Shown here: positions 1 through 8,735 of the stretch, one piece after another | Numbering within the stretch: the stretch's first letter is position 1 | Layout of the letters: every line of letters starts with the position of its first letter | Origin: Streptomyces alboflavus | GTDB taxonomy: Bacteria; Actinomycetota; Actinomycetes; Streptomycetales; Streptomycetaceae | NCBI RefSeq assembly: GCF_000716675.1 | Contig: NZ_JNXT01000002.1 | Location: 186,001-250,000 of the forward strand | Direction of reading: 5' to 3' | DNA: 64,000 bases | Translations under genes and position numbers: made by a program | Notes under the pieces: model-generated | Told to the model about the DNA's origin: nothing | The model's database searches: none | What the model saw: the letters and a program-made list of their open reading frames with translations, nothing else

Positions 1-487
1 CGTCCGCCAGCGGGTGCAACAGCCGCGCGGGCACGGTCAGATGGTCGGCGAACGCGCCCGGCTCGGTGAACCCGGTCTCGGCGTACCCGCCGGCGCACAG
101 GCTGGTCTCGCCGCTCCGGCAGCGCTCGCACACCCCGCACGCCCGGAACCCCTCGGCGACGGCCTTGCGGCCCACGAGCCCCGCGGCCACACCCGGGCCG
201 ACCGCCTCGACCGTCCCGGCCCACTCATGGCCCGGGACGACGGGATAGCGGACGTACGCGGCGTCCCGGTGGCCGTCGTACACCTCCCGGTCGCTTCCGC
301 AGATCCCGGCGGCGGCGACCCGGACCAGCACCTCGCCGGGGCCGGGCACGGGCACCTCGCCGCGGACCAGGCGGTGCGCGCCCGGCCGCGTCACGACGAC
401 CGAACGGCTGGGGCCCGCCGGGGGAGTGCCCGTGGTGGCGTCGGGCGCGGCGGCCTCGGCGTGCCCCGCCGCGCACGGGCCGCTCAC
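1..487 (-). CDS. Zinc-dependent alcohol dehydrogenase family protein (partial)
   Basis: The first 162 residues of a medium-chain, zinc-binding dehydrogenase; the C-terminal NAD(P)-binding half lies outside the window. A GroES-like fold is shown by the catalytic-zinc Cys in GICGSD, the GHEWAG motif with its His/Glu, and a cluster of structural-zinc cysteines (ACGVCERC and a later Cys). The GTG start at 487 overlaps the stop of the upstream enolase-superfamily gene (GTGA), so the two are almost certainly co-translated. The family oxidises sugar alcohols, sugar acids, threonine or simple alcohols; the neighbour suggests a polyol or sugar-acid substrate. The exact substrate cannot be read from this fragment. 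Confidence 0.85.
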   Translation of the reverse strand, partial: MSGPCAAGHAEAAAPDATTGTPPAGPSRSVVVTRPGAHRLVRGEVPVPGPGEVLVRVAAAGICGSDREVYDGHRDAAYVRYPVVPGHEWAGTVEAVGPGVAAGLVGRKAVAEGFRACGVCERCRSGETSLCAGGYAETGFTEPGAFADHLTVPARLLHPLAD

Positions 488-1638
488 TTCGGCGACCTCC
501 GCTCCCAGCCCTCGGCCCACAGGTCGAACCGGGCCCGCTGCTGCGGGAACGCGGCGGCCGCGTCCGGGTCGAACTCCACCCCGAGGCCGGGCGCGTGGGA
601 GAGCGCGAAGCAGCCCGTCTCCGGGTCGACCTCGGGCGCGCCCCGCACCACCTTCTTGATCTCCGCGTCGGCGAAGTCGTTGAAGTGCTCCAGGACCTTG
701 AAGTTCGGGGTGCAGGCGGCGAGTTGGAGGGACGCGGCGGTGAGCACCGAACCGCCGACGTTGTGCGGGGCCACCAGTGTGTAGTGGGTATCGGCGGTCG
801 CGGCGAGCTTGCGGGTCTCCAGGATGCCGCCGATGTGGCCGAGGTCGGGCTGGATGATGTCGGCGGCCTGGGACTCGAACAGCTCCCGGAACTCGATCCG
901 GTCGTGGATCCGCTCACCCGTCGCGATCGGCGTCTCCACCTTGTCCGCGACCTTCTTCAGGGCCTTGAGGTTCTCCGGCGGCACCGGCTCCTCCAGCCAG
1001 GCGGGCCGGAACGGCGCGAGCTCCCGGGCCAGGCGCACGGCGGTGGCCGGGCTGAACCGGCCGTGCATCTCCAGCATCAGCTCGACGTCCGGGCCGATCG
1101 CGTCCCGCACGGCCTCGATCAGCGACACCGCGTAGGCGCTCCGCTCGTGGTCGAGCTCGAAGTGCCCGGTCCCGAACGGGTCGATCTTCAGGGCGCGGTA
1201 GCCGCGCGCCACCACCTCCTCCGCCGCCTTGTGGTACGCCTCCGGGGTGCGCTCGGTGGTGTACCAGCCGTTCGCGTACGCCTTGACCCGGTCGGTGACC
1301 CTGCCCCCGAGCAGCTGCCACACCGGGACGCCGAGCGCCTTGCCCTTGATGTCCCAGCAGGCCGTCTCGACGACGGCGATGCCGGACATCACGATCTCCC
1401 CGGCCCGCCCGTAGTCGCCGTACTTCATGCGACGCACGAGGTCCTCGACCGCGAACGGGTCGGAACCGGCGATGTGGTTCGCCTCCGCCTCGCGCAGATA
1501 GCCGACGAGCGCGTCGGTGCGGCCGAGCATGCGGGTCTCGCCGACCCCGGTGAGACCCTCGTCCGTGCGGACGACCACATAGGTCAGATTGCGCCAGGGC
1601 GTCCCGACGACATGAGTGCTGATTCCCGTGATGCGCAC
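484..1638 (-). CDS. Mandelate racemase/muconate lactonizing enzyme family protein
   Basis: 384 residues, full length for the enolase superfamily. These Mg-dependent enzymes abstract the alpha-proton of a carboxylate; members of this kind are mostly sugar-acid dehydratases such as galactonate dehydratase. Visible: N-terminal capping domain (about 1-125), then a barrel with KIDPFG, successive metal-ligand acids in LEMHG, WLEEPV and TGERI, the QPDLGHIGG strand and a catalytic-looking His in APHNVGG. It is first in an operon with the zinc dehydrogenase (4-bp overlap) and is divergent from an IclR regulator, the usual arrangement for an inducible sugar-acid pathway. Dehydratase rather than racemase or cycloisomerase is an inference. 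Confidence 0.88.
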   Translation of the reverse strand: MRITGISTHVVGTPWRNLTYVVVRTDEGLTGVGETRMLGRTDALVGYLREAEANHIAGSDPFAVEDLVRRMKYGDYGRAGEIVMSGIAVVETACWDIKGKALGVPVWQLLGGRVTDRVKAYANGWYTTERTPEAYHKAAEEVVARGYRALKIDPFGTGHFELDHERSAYAVSLIEAVRDAIGPDVELMLEMHGRFSPATAVRLARELAPFRPAWLEEPVPPENLKALKKVADKVETPIATGERIHDRIEFRELFESQAADIIQPDLGHIGGILETRKLAATADTHYTLVAPHNVGGSVLTAASLQLAACTPNFKVLEHFNDFADAEIKKVVRGAPEVDPETGCFALSHAPGLGVEFDPDAAAAFPQQRARFDLWAEGWERRSPK

Positions 1639-1668
1639 GGCAGTTGACCCCTGCTCTCCATCGAGGCT

Positions 1669-1834
1669 GTTCGAGATTTCGTCACTCGTTCGAAATGGTG
1701 GCGCGACCGTATTGAGGTCACACGGAGGGTGTCAATGGGTCGCGCGCCGCTCGATTCCGCCGGATCATTGCCCGGTGAACTGGGGTGTGGCTAGCCTGTG
1801 TTCGTGACACCGGTCAGTGGCCGGGGTTTCGAAC
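1669..1834. promoter_or_regulatory. Putative IclR operator motifs (GTTCGAAA-type)
   Basis: The enolase-IclR intergenic region holds three related 9-mers: GTTCGAGAT (1669-1677), GTTCGAAAT (1688-1696) and, inverted, GTTTCGAAC (1826-1834). The first two are direct repeats 19 bp apart; the third contains the TTCGAA palindrome and lies just before the regulator start. IclR proteins commonly bind such elements in divergent promoters. Binding is inferred. Confidence 0.4.
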
Positions 1835-1855
1835 AACAAGGGGTGGGTGAGGGGC

Positions 1856-2632
1856 ATGGGACGACTCGTTCCCGCGGTGACCAGGGCGCTGGATGTGCTC
1901 GAACTGTTCCTGGAGGGCGACGGGACGCTCTCGGCGCCGGACATCACCCGCAAGCTCCAACTGCCGCGCACGACCGTGCACGAGCTGGTCACCACGCTCG
2001 CGGCCCGCTCCTACCTGGTGTCGCTGCCGGACCAGCCGGGCCGCTACCGCCTCGGCGTGCGCGCCTATCAGCTCGGCAGCCGGTACGCGGAGCAGCTCGA
2101 CCTCGCGGCCGAGGGGCAGCAGGTCGCCCGGGAGGTCGCCGAGACCTGCGACGAGACGGTGCACGTCGCGATCCTGGAGGACCTGGACGTCATCTACATC
2201 GCCAAGGTCGACTCCACCCACGCCGTCCGCATGGTCTCCGCGGCCGGCCGCAGGCTCCCCGCGCACTGCACCTCCGTCGGCAAGATGCTGCTCGCCTCAC
2301 TGCCGCCCGAGGAGCTCGCGCTGCGCATGGAGGAGGAGGGCGAACTCGCCGCGATGACCCACCAGAGCATCACCGACCCCGAAGCGCTGCACGCCGCCCT
2401 CGCCGACATCCGCGCGCGGGGCATCGCCACCGAACACCGCGAGTCCAACCCGGACGTCAGCTGCGTCGCCGCCCCCGTCCACGACAGCACGGGCCGCGTC
2501 GTCGCCGCCCTCTCCATCTCGGTCCCCATGATCCGCTGGACCGAGACCCGCGAACCGGAACTCGCCGCCCTGGCCGCGAAGGGAGCGGCGGACCTGTCGT
2601 CCCGGCTGGGGCACAGGGGCGGGAGGCGCTGA
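1856..2632 (+). CDS. IclR family transcriptional regulator
   Basis: 258 residues. N-terminal winged helix about residues 5-65 (ALDVLELF, SAPDITRKLQLPRTTVHELV) followed by the IclR effector domain with the typical HCTSVGKMLLA segment and C-terminal VAAPVHDSTGRVVAALSIS. Likely a ligand-responsive regulator of the divergent enolase/dehydrogenase operon. The ATG at 1856 was chosen because GGTGAGGGG sits directly upstream; an in-frame GTG at 1817 would add 13 residues. It ends 15 bp before the stop of the convergent MarR gene. Confidence 0.92.
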   Translation: MGRLVPAVTRALDVLELFLEGDGTLSAPDITRKLQLPRTTVHELVTTLAARSYLVSLPDQPGRYRLGVRAYQLGSRYAEQLDLAAEGQQVAREVAETCDETVHVAILEDLDVIYIAKVDSTHAVRMVSAAGRRLPAHCTSVGKMLLASLPPEELALRMEEEGELAAMTHQSITDPEALHAALADIRARGIATEHRESNPDVSCVAAPVHDSTGRVVAALSISVPMIRWTETREPELAALAAKGAADLSSRLGHRGGRR

Positions 2633-2647
2633 GCCCCAAGACGCGCC

Positions 2648-3088
2648 CTAGTCCTGCTTGGCCGTGAAGACGCGGCCCAGCAGGGCGTGCAGCGTCGCCC
2701 GGTCCTCGTCGTCCAGTGCGTCGAGTCCCGCTGTCGTCGTGTGCATGTTGGCGCGGATCGTGTCGATGGTCTGCTCGCCCTCGGGAGTGAGGACGACGTT
2801 CTTGACGCGGCGGTCGCCGGGGCTCGGCTCGCGGCGGACCAAGGAACGCTTCTCGAGGCGGTCCACGATGCCCGTCATGTTGGAGGCGTCGCAGGCCAGC
2901 GTCTCGGCGAGCACGCGCATCGCGGCGGGGCCGCGGCGCAGCACGGTGAGCGTCTTTGCCTGGCTCGCCGTGAGGTTCTCACGGGCGGCCGCAGCCGTGA
3001 AATCGCCGTAGTAGGCGCCTAGCGACACCGAGAGCAGCTCCATGAGCTGGCCCGTGCCGACGCGCGGGTGTCCTGGCATGTGATCCAC
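2648..3088 (-). CDS. MarR family transcriptional regulator
   Basis: 146 residues with the MarR winged helix: SQAKTLTVLRRG, then AETLACDASNMTGIVDRLEKRSLV as the helix-turn-helix, and a DRRVKNVVLTPEG wing. Divergent from the MFS exporter at 3194, so probably its ligand-released repressor. Start at GTG 3088; an in-frame ATG three codons later is equally possible. The intergenic region contains two copies of a CTTGA-N5-TCAA palindrome, consistent with autoregulation. Confidence 0.92.
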   Translation of the reverse strand: MDHMPGHPRVGTGQLMELLSVSLGAYYGDFTAAAARENLTASQAKTLTVLRRGPAAMRVLAETLACDASNMTGIVDRLEKRSLVRREPSPGDRRVKNVVLTPEGEQTIDTIRANMHTTTAGLDALDDEDRATLHALLGRVFTAKQD

Positions 3089-3102
3089 CTTACGCCCAGA
3101 AA

Positions 3103-3158
3103 CTTGACCATCTCAAATATTGATGTCTACCGTAAAGGCATTACTTGAAGTTCTCAAG
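3103..3158. promoter_or_regulatory. Putative MarR operators CTTGA-N5-TCAAG
   Basis: A perfect inverted repeat CTTGA-AGTTC-TCAAG at 3144-3158, and a near-copy CTTGA-CCATC-TCAAA at 3103-3117, 41 bp apart between the divergent MarR and MFS starts, in an unusually AT-rich stretch. Symmetry, duplication and position fit MarR dimer sites. Confidence 0.55.
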
Positions 3159-3193
3159 CTTCTAGGTTCTTAAGTAGTTGGGAAAGAGTTTCC

Positions 3194-4681
3194 GTGTCTC
3201 ACGCACAGCACACGGCCCCCGCACGGGCTTCCGGGCAGACCGCGGTCGTCCTGGTGCTCGGGCTCGCCGCCATGGTCGTCTCGATGATGCAGACGCTGGT
3301 CGTCCCGATCCTCGGGATCATCCAGAGCGAGCTGGACGCCACCACCGCCAACGTCAGCTGGGTGACCACGGCCACGCTCCTGTCCGCCGCCGTCTTCACG
3401 CCCCTCCTCGGCCGCTTCGGCGACATGCACGGCAAGAAGCCGACCCTGGTCGGCGTGCTGCTCGTGATGATCGCGGGCTCCGTGCTCGCCGCCACCACGA
3501 CCTCGCTGACCTGGCTCATCGTCGGCCGCGTGATGCAGGGCGCGGCGACCGCGATCTTCCCGCTTGCCCTGTCCGTGCTGCGTGAGGAGATCAAGCCGGA
3601 GAAGCTCCACGGCGCGATGGCCCTGGTCAGCGGCACGCTCGCGTTCGGCAGCGGCCTCGCCCTCGTCGGCGCCGGCCTGCTCACCCAGGGCTCCGACCCC
3701 GACTACCACCGGGTCTTCTGGCTCGCGGTCGTCCTCGCCGTGGTGGCCCTCGTCGGCGTGCTGTTCGTCGTGCCCGCCTCGCGCTCCAAGACAGGCGGCC
3801 GCACCGACTGGCTCGGCGCGCTCACCCTGGCCGCCCTCCTGGTCCTGCTGCTCCTGCCGATCTCGCAGGGCCACGAGTGGGGCTGGACGTCCGGCCGCGT
3901 GCTCGGCAGCTTCGCCGCCGCTGTCGTGATGGCGGGTGTGTGGGTCCTCACCGAGAAGAAGGTGAAGGAGCCGATGGTGGACATGGAGATGTTCACGCAC
4001 CGCCCCGTCCTCTTCACCAACCTGGCGGGTCTGCTGCTCGGCTTCGCGATGTTCGCCCAGTTCATCGGCGTCTCGTACCTGGTGCAGATGCCCGAGCAAC
4101 TGGCCGGCTACGGCTTCGGCGCCTCCGTCCTCGACGCCTCGGTCGTCTACCTCCTGCCGACCACCCTGGTCTCGCTGGTGGGCGCCCAGTTCGGCGGCGT
4201 CCTGGTCCGCCGGATCGGGGCCCGCGTCACGCTGGCCATCGGCGCCGCCTTCGGCGTGATCGGCTTCGCCTGGCTGACCCTGGCGCACGGCACCACCGCC
4301 TCGGTGATCGGCGCGGGCATGGTCGTCGGCCTGGCGATCAGCTTCGGGTACGCCGCCATGCCGGCGCTCATCGTCGCCAGCGTCCCGGCCCACCAGACGG
4401 GCATCGCCAACGGCATCAACTCCATCTCCCGCTCGGTCGGCAGCGCCATCGCGAGCGCCACGATCACCTCGCTGCTCGCGTCGAAGACCATCGAGCTCCC
4501 CGCCGGGATGCCCGCGCTGCCGGAGGAGAGCCAGTTCACGCTGAGCTTCGCCATCGCCGGAGCGGCCTTCGTCCTGGTCGCGGCGGTTTCCCTGCTCGGG
4601 CTCAAGGCGGCACACGCGCCGCGTACACCCGTGCTGCGGAAGATGGCGGAGTCGGAGACTCCCGAGCGCGCCGGGGTCTGA
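3194..4681 (+). CDS. MFS transporter, drug:H+ antiporter-2 type
   Basis: 495 residues with about 14 hydrophobic segments, the size and layout of DHA2-type multidrug exporters. The loop motif GRFGDMHGKKP (motif A) and the GRVMQGAATAIFPLALS segment are visible. Starts at GTG 3194. Divergent from the MarR gene with shared palindromes, so most likely an inducible drug or metabolite exporter of the inner membrane. Substrate unknown. Confidence 0.9.
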   Translation: MSHAQHTAPARASGQTAVVLVLGLAAMVVSMMQTLVVPILGIIQSELDATTANVSWVTTATLLSAAVFTPLLGRFGDMHGKKPTLVGVLLVMIAGSVLAATTTSLTWLIVGRVMQGAATAIFPLALSVLREEIKPEKLHGAMALVSGTLAFGSGLALVGAGLLTQGSDPDYHRVFWLAVVLAVVALVGVLFVVPASRSKTGGRTDWLGALTLAALLVLLLLPISQGHEWGWTSGRVLGSFAAAVVMAGVWVLTEKKVKEPMVDMEMFTHRPVLFTNLAGLLLGFAMFAQFIGVSYLVQMPEQLAGYGFGASVLDASVVYLLPTTLVSLVGAQFGGVLVRRIGARVTLAIGAAFGVIGFAWLTLAHGTTASVIGAGMVVGLAISFGYAAMPALIVASVPAHQTGIANGINSISRSVGSAIASATITSLLASKTIELPAGMPALPEESQFTLSFAIAGAAFVLVAAVSLLGLKAAHAPRTPVLRKMAESETPERAGV

Positions 4682-4724
4682 ACCCCCTGCACCACCCGGA
4701 TCGCAACGGGCGCGGGCGCCCCCG

Positions 4725-5612
4725 CTACCCCGCCGCGCCGAGCGCCTCCGTGCGGGCCTCGATCGCCCGCAGTACCGCGATCATGTCCTCGCCGCCGTGC
4801 CCAAGGGCCACCGTGTCGGTGAACAGCGAGTGGCAGACGTCGAGCAGCGGCGAGGCCACGCCGGAGGACCGCGCCGCGTCCGCGACAAGGCGGTTGTTCA
4901 TGAGGACGTCCAGCGCCGCCGCCTGCACGCCGAAGTCCCGCGCGAGCAGCTTGGGCGCCTTCATCCGCGAGACGCCGCTCGCCATCGGCCCGGCGTCGAG
5001 CACGTCGAGGAACAGCTTCGTGTCCAGGCCCTGGCGCTCCGCGAAGTGGAACGACTCCGAGAGCCCCGTGACCGTGGTGATCAGGAACAGGTTCACCGCC
5101 AGCTTCATCAGCAGCGCGCCCGGCACCTGACCGCACAGGAACGTCTCCCGGCACATCGGCGCGACGAACGGCCGCACCTCGGCCACGTCCCGCTCCGCGC
5201 CCGCCAGCATCGCCACGAGGAGCCCCGCCTCCGCGGGCTCCCGCGACCCCGACACGGGCGCCTCCACATACCGCCCGCCCGCCGCCCGCACCTCGGCGCC
5301 GAGCGCGCGCGAGTACTCCGGCGAGGTCGTCCCCATGTGCACGACCGTGTGCCCCGCGACCCGGGCGCCGAACGCGGGCGTGTCCCGGCCGAGCGTCGCG
5401 TCGATCGCGGCGCTGTTGGCCAGCATCAGGATGACGACGGGGGCCTTCGCGAACACCTCGTCCACGTCCACTGCCACCCGCGCCCCGGCCTCGCGCAGCG
5501 GTGCGCACCGGGCGGCGGTGCGGTTCCAGACGATCGACTCCGCCCCGGACCGCGCCAGCTGGAGCGCCATGGGCTGCCCCATGACACCGAGACCGATGAA
5601 CCCCACGTCCAT
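4725..5612 (-). CDS. NAD(P)-dependent oxidoreductase, beta-hydroxyacid dehydrogenase family
   Basis: 295 residues. N-terminal Rossmann motif [13 protein letters not shown] and NRTAA, substrate-binding EAPVSGS, catalytic Lys region [11 protein letters not shown], and an all-helical C-terminal domain: the 3-hydroxyisobutyrate/tartronate-semialdehyde reductase layout. The ATG at 5612 places the Rossmann strand at residue 1; the open frame further upstream is not protein-like. Convergent with the MFS gene and divergent from the TetR gene at 5779, whose palindrome lies between them, so probably TetR-controlled. Substrate not determinable. Confidence 0.9.
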   Translation of the reverse strand: MDVGFIGLGVMGQPMALQLARSGAESIVWNRTAARCAPLREAGARVAVDVDEVFAKAPVVILMLANSAAIDATLGRDTPAFGARVAGHTVVHMGTTSPEYSRALGAEVRAAGGRYVEAPVSGSREPAEAGLLVAMLAGAERDVAEVRPFVAPMCRETFLCGQVPGALLMKLAVNLFLITTVTGLSESFHFAERQGLDTKLFLDVLDAGPMASGVSRMKAPKLLARDFGVQAAALDVLMNNRLVADAARSSGVASPLLDVCHSLFTDTVALGHGGEDMIAVLRAIEARTEALGAAG

Positions 5613-5670
5613 CCCGAACTCCCGTCCCCGAACGCCGAGACCGCGCGGCCGAGGTCGTCGGCCGGGCCGT

Positions 5671-5688
5671 CTATGACGGCTGTCATAG
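5671..5688. promoter_or_regulatory. TetR-type operator palindrome
   Basis: CTATGAC-GGCT-GTCATAG, a perfect 7-bp inverted repeat with a 4-bp centre, between the dehydrogenase start (5612) and the TetR start (5779). Size and symmetry are typical of TetR operators. Confidence 0.6.
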
Positions 5689-5778
5689 TAGCGGGGGAAG
5701 TACGGTGCGGCACAGAAGAGTTCGTGCGGCGAGCGGATCATCGCGTACGAGGTGACGCGGCGAGGTGGAGGCGACAGC

Positions 5779-6381
5779 GTGACGGCGGGTGAGGCGTCCG
5801 GGCGGGGGCCGCGTGAGCGCATGGTGTTCAGCGCGGCCCAGCTGCTGCGCCGGGGAGGCGTCGGCGCCACCGGCATGCGGGACGTGGTGGAGCACGCGCG
5901 GGCGCCGCGCGGCTCGCTCCAGCACTACTTCCCCGGCGGCAAGGAACAACTGGTCAACGAGGCCGTCCAGTGGGCGGGTCGGTACGCGGCGCGGCGCGTC
6001 GCGCGGTTCGTTGCGGCGCTGCCCGAGCCGACGCCGAGCGGGCTGTTCGCCGCGATGGTGCACCAGTGGACGGACGAGCTCGCGACGGCGGGCGAGACAT
6101 CGGGCTGCCCCGTCGCCGCGGCCGTCGTGGACCGCGCCGGCGCGTGCGAGTCCACCCGGAAGGCCACCGCAACGGCGTTCGCCACCTGGACCGGCCCGGT
6201 CGCCGAAGCGCTCGCCGATATGGGCGTGCCGCCCGCCCGCGCCGAAGCACTCGCCACGCTCATGATCAGCGCGGTCGAGGGCGCCCTCCTGATCGCCCGC
6301 GCCGAAGGGGACGTACGCGCCCTGACGACGGTGGTACGGGAGCTCGGCCCGCTCCTGGACGGGGCAGTCGTCCGGGACTGA
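5779..6381 (+). CDS. TetR/AcrR family transcriptional regulator
   Basis: 200 residues. N-terminal HTH about residues 5-55 ([39 protein letters not shown]) and a C-terminal ligand domain resembling the LmrA/YxaF subgroup (CPVAAAVVD). Start at GTG 5779, 7 nt after GGTGGAGG (5764-5771); an in-frame GTG at 5752 is an alternative. Divergent from the beta-hydroxyacid dehydrogenase and next to an 18-bp palindrome. Confidence 0.92.
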   Translation: MTAGEASGRGPRERMVFSAAQLLRRGGVGATGMRDVVEHARAPRGSLQHYFPGGKEQLVNEAVQWAGRYAARRVARFVAALPEPTPSGLFAAMVHQWTDELATAGETSGCPVAAAVVDRAGACESTRKATATAFATWTGPVAEALADMGVPPARAEALATLMISAVEGALLIARAEGDVRALTTVVRELGPLLDGAVVRD

Positions 6382-6431
6382 CCCGCCCCGCCGTACCCGC
6401 GCCGTGCCTCCAGGTCCGCCGCGCCCCCGCC

Positions 6432-7655
6432 CTACCCCCGCGCCTCCGGAGCCGCCGCCATCCGCCGCGCGTGTACCAGCGCCTCGAGCACCACTGGATG
6501 GCTGAGGTGGCGCGCGACCAGGACCAGATGGTCGCGTTCCGCGGCGGCGGGCACGTCCTCCCCGGGCAGCGCCGCGAGCAGCATGTCGGTGTCGGTGGGA
6601 GGCAGTCCGCGGCCGCGCGCCTCGGCGGCGTACAGGAGGGTCGCCGCCGCCTGCGCCGCCACGACGTCGAAGCCGACGAACCCGCGCCGCACCAGCTGGT
6701 CCACGGCCCGGGCGGGCGCGCTGCTCATCCAGGGGCTGAGGCTGCGGGCGCCGTCGCGGATCTCGACGAGCCTGCGGGACAGGGCGATCCGGGTGTCCCA
6801 GCCGCTCCAGAGGAGGCCGGGGGCGAGGACGAGTTGGGGGTCGGCGCGCACGACGGTCTGCCACAGCGGGCGCAGGGCCTGGTAGTCGCGCCGCTCCCGC
6901 CTGCGCGCGGTGACCGAGAGACGGACCAGGCTGTAGTTGGCGACGAGGCCCCTGGCGGCGGTGGCCAGCCATGCGGCCTCGGCGAAGCCGTCGAGGCGCA
7001 GGCCACCCGCCGCGCCGGCCATCGCCGTCAGGACGCAGAGGACGTGGAGCATGTCCAGGGCTACGGCCAGTGCGAACTCACGGGCGCACCGCCGCAGTCC
7101 GGGAGTGAGCGGGGGGCCGAGAGAGGTCAGCAGCCTGCGGCAGCGCCGCACGGTGCTCGTGACGACGGCGGTCAGCATGGCGAAGTACACGAGGTGGAAC
7201 GCCACGGCGTCCGGGCTGCGCACATAGTCCGGGGCGAAGAGCAGGGGACGTGCCTCGCCGCTCGGTTCGGCCCGGGCGTAGAGCACTGCCATCGCGACGA
7301 CCGTGGCCGCGTAGAACGGGGCCCAGGCGAGGACCGTGCGCCGCGGCGTGCCGCCCGTCCGGCGCTCGGGATGCCACAACACCGCCATCAGTTGGGTGTG
7401 GCCGATGTACAGCAGCCCCGCGGTGTTCACGAGCAGGGCGGACAGATGAGGCGCTCCGAACGCGGTGTCGACGGCGCGGTACACGGCGGGCGTGGCGAGC
7501 AGGAGGATGACGCTCGCGAGGACCAAGGACGAGGCGGAGACCTTGCGCAGGGCCGCCGGTTCGCGCCGGGCGGCCAGCGCCTTGCCGGTGCCCAGGAACA
7601 GGGTGACGGCGGCGGCGGCCGGACCGACCGCCGTCAGGGTCGCCTGCCACATCAC
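6432..7655 (-). CDS. Seven-helix membrane protein, MAB_1171c/DUF6545-like
   Basis: 407 residues. The first 220 hold about seven membrane segments (for example VTLFLGTGKALA, LVLASVILLLATPAVY, LLYIGHTQLMAVLW, FHLVYFAMLTAVV); the last 170 are soluble and probably cytoplasmic, with many Arg. It resembles the actinobacterial putative-transporter family that habitually accompanies an ImmA/IrrE-type protease and an XRE regulator, exactly the neighbours here. Its GTG start overlaps the protease stop (GTGA), so it is translationally coupled. Transport is only a database label; the layout would equally suit a membrane sensor. Confidence 0.75.
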   Translation of the reverse strand: MMWQATLTAVGPAAAAVTLFLGTGKALAARREPAALRKVSASSLVLASVILLLATPAVYRAVDTAFGAPHLSALLVNTAGLLYIGHTQLMAVLWHPERRTGGTPRRTVLAWAPFYAATVVAMAVLYARAEPSGEARPLLFAPDYVRSPDAVAFHLVYFAMLTAVVTSTVRRCRRLLTSLGPPLTPGLRRCAREFALAVALDMLHVLCVLTAMAGAAGGLRLDGFAEAAWLATAARGLVANYSLVRLSVTARRRERRDYQALRPLWQTVVRADPQLVLAPGLLWSGWDTRIALSRRLVEIRDGARSLSPWMSSAPARAVDQLVRRGFVGFDVVAAQAAATLLYAAEARGRGLPPTDTDMLLAALPGEDVPAAAERDHLVLVARHLSHPVVLEALVHARRMAAAPEARG

Positions 7656-8284
7656 GGATCGGAGCGCCGGCCGGCGAAGGAGGCGAACGGCGTGGTGTGG
7701 CCGTCGTCGTCATCGAGGGCCAGCATCAGCATGCCTACGGTCGCGAACACCTCCGCCGACCACTCCTCGTCCTCCTCGTAGCCGGTGCGCAGTTGCACGG
7801 GCCGCGTCAGCACCTCCCGGACCACGTCGGCGGGCAGCGAGGGCATTTGCTCGGCGACGACGTGCGGTTCGATGAGGTCGCAGGCCGTGACGGCGTGCGC
7901 GTCGACGTCCGCGGGGCTGGAGCTGAGCACGTGGTACAGCTCGTGCAACAGGACGTGCAGGCCCTGCCGCTCGCTGGTGTTGGCGGTGATGACGATGGTG
8001 TCCTCGGTCTCACCCTGGACGCAGAACCCGCTGATGTGCGAGGGCAGGGGCAGCCGCTGGACGACGATGGCCCGGCCGCGCTCGTGGGCGACGGTGTCGA
8101 GGAGCGTCTGCAGCCCCTGGCCGGGCCGCAGACCGAGGTCGTCGTGGATGATGCGGATGGCCCGTCGGCGTGCCCTCGCCCAGGCACAGTGCTTGCGCAC
8201 GGCGGAGCGGACGCGGTGCGAGACGTCGGCGACGCGCGCCCGGCCGGTGTGACACCACACGGCGGGGGCGCCGACGGTCGGCAC
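7652..8284 (-). CDS. ImmA/IrrE-type metalloprotease-like protein
   Basis: 210 residues. The zinc-protease signature HELYH (HVLLHELYHVLSS) lies near residue 120, with a downstream Glu-rich segment EEDEEWSAEVFATVGMLML that may supply the third ligand. Proteins of this family, often labelled toxin, cleave repressors (ImmA) or regulators (IrrE/DdrO). Its partner XRE gene is divergent at 8736 and the membrane protein overlaps its stop. I infer a signal, protease, repressor chain. The N-terminal Arg/His-rich 50 residues have no recognisable domain; starts downstream of GTG 8284 are possible. Confidence 0.78.
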   Translation of the reverse strand: MPTVGAPAVWCHTGRARVADVSHRVRSAVRKHCAWARARRRAIRIIHDDLGLRPGQGLQTLLDTVAHERGRAIVVQRLPLPSHISGFCVQGETEDTIVITANTSERQGLHVLLHELYHVLSSSPADVDAHAVTACDLIEPHVVAEQMPSLPADVVREVLTRPVQLRTGYEEDEEWSAEVFATVGMLMLALDDDDGHTTPFASFAGRRSDP

Positions 8285-8735
8285 GGGTCAGCTCTCCCGG
8301 CTCGGTTCGGTGGCGGGCAGGGCGCGCCCGACGCCCGGTGGTGGCACGGCTCTTCGGGCCGGTCGAGCCCGTCGCACCGTCGCCGCTCTTCGTTCCGGTT
8401 CCGCGAGACACGGGACCTGTGCCCGTGCGCTGGCGCCCTTCATAGGCCGTTCACGCTCCCCGCTCCCTACGTGACGGGCCTGTGCCCGTTGACCTGCGCA
8501 GGGACAGTATCAGGCTGGTGACGTAACGGTTCGGCGAAACCGTGTGTCAGCCAACGGACGGCGAGAGTCCGGAATTTGGACCGAGGCGCTGGTCGGGCGG
8601 CGATTCCCGTCACCGGGCCGAACACCGTACGGTCCGGGCACGTGTCAACAATTGAAGACGACGCTGGCCGGGGATGGTTGAGGCGGCTACTCTCAGGGCG
8701 TCCCAACGAGTTCCGTGGCCCATGGAGACCTTCAG
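8285..8735. promoter_or_regulatory. Divergent protease/XRE promoter region with inverted repeats
   Basis: 450 bp with no convincing gene. It holds two small palindromes: ACGGTT-N6-AACCGT at 8526-8543 and TCAA-CAA-TTGA at 8645-8655, plausible operators for the XRE protein. The rest is unremarkable GC-rich sequence. Confidence 0.35.

Noticed and set aside
3170..4615. A 481-codon minus-strand open frame
   Set aside because: Antisense to the MFS gene; translation is Gly/Asp/His-rich shadow typical of high-GC DNA.
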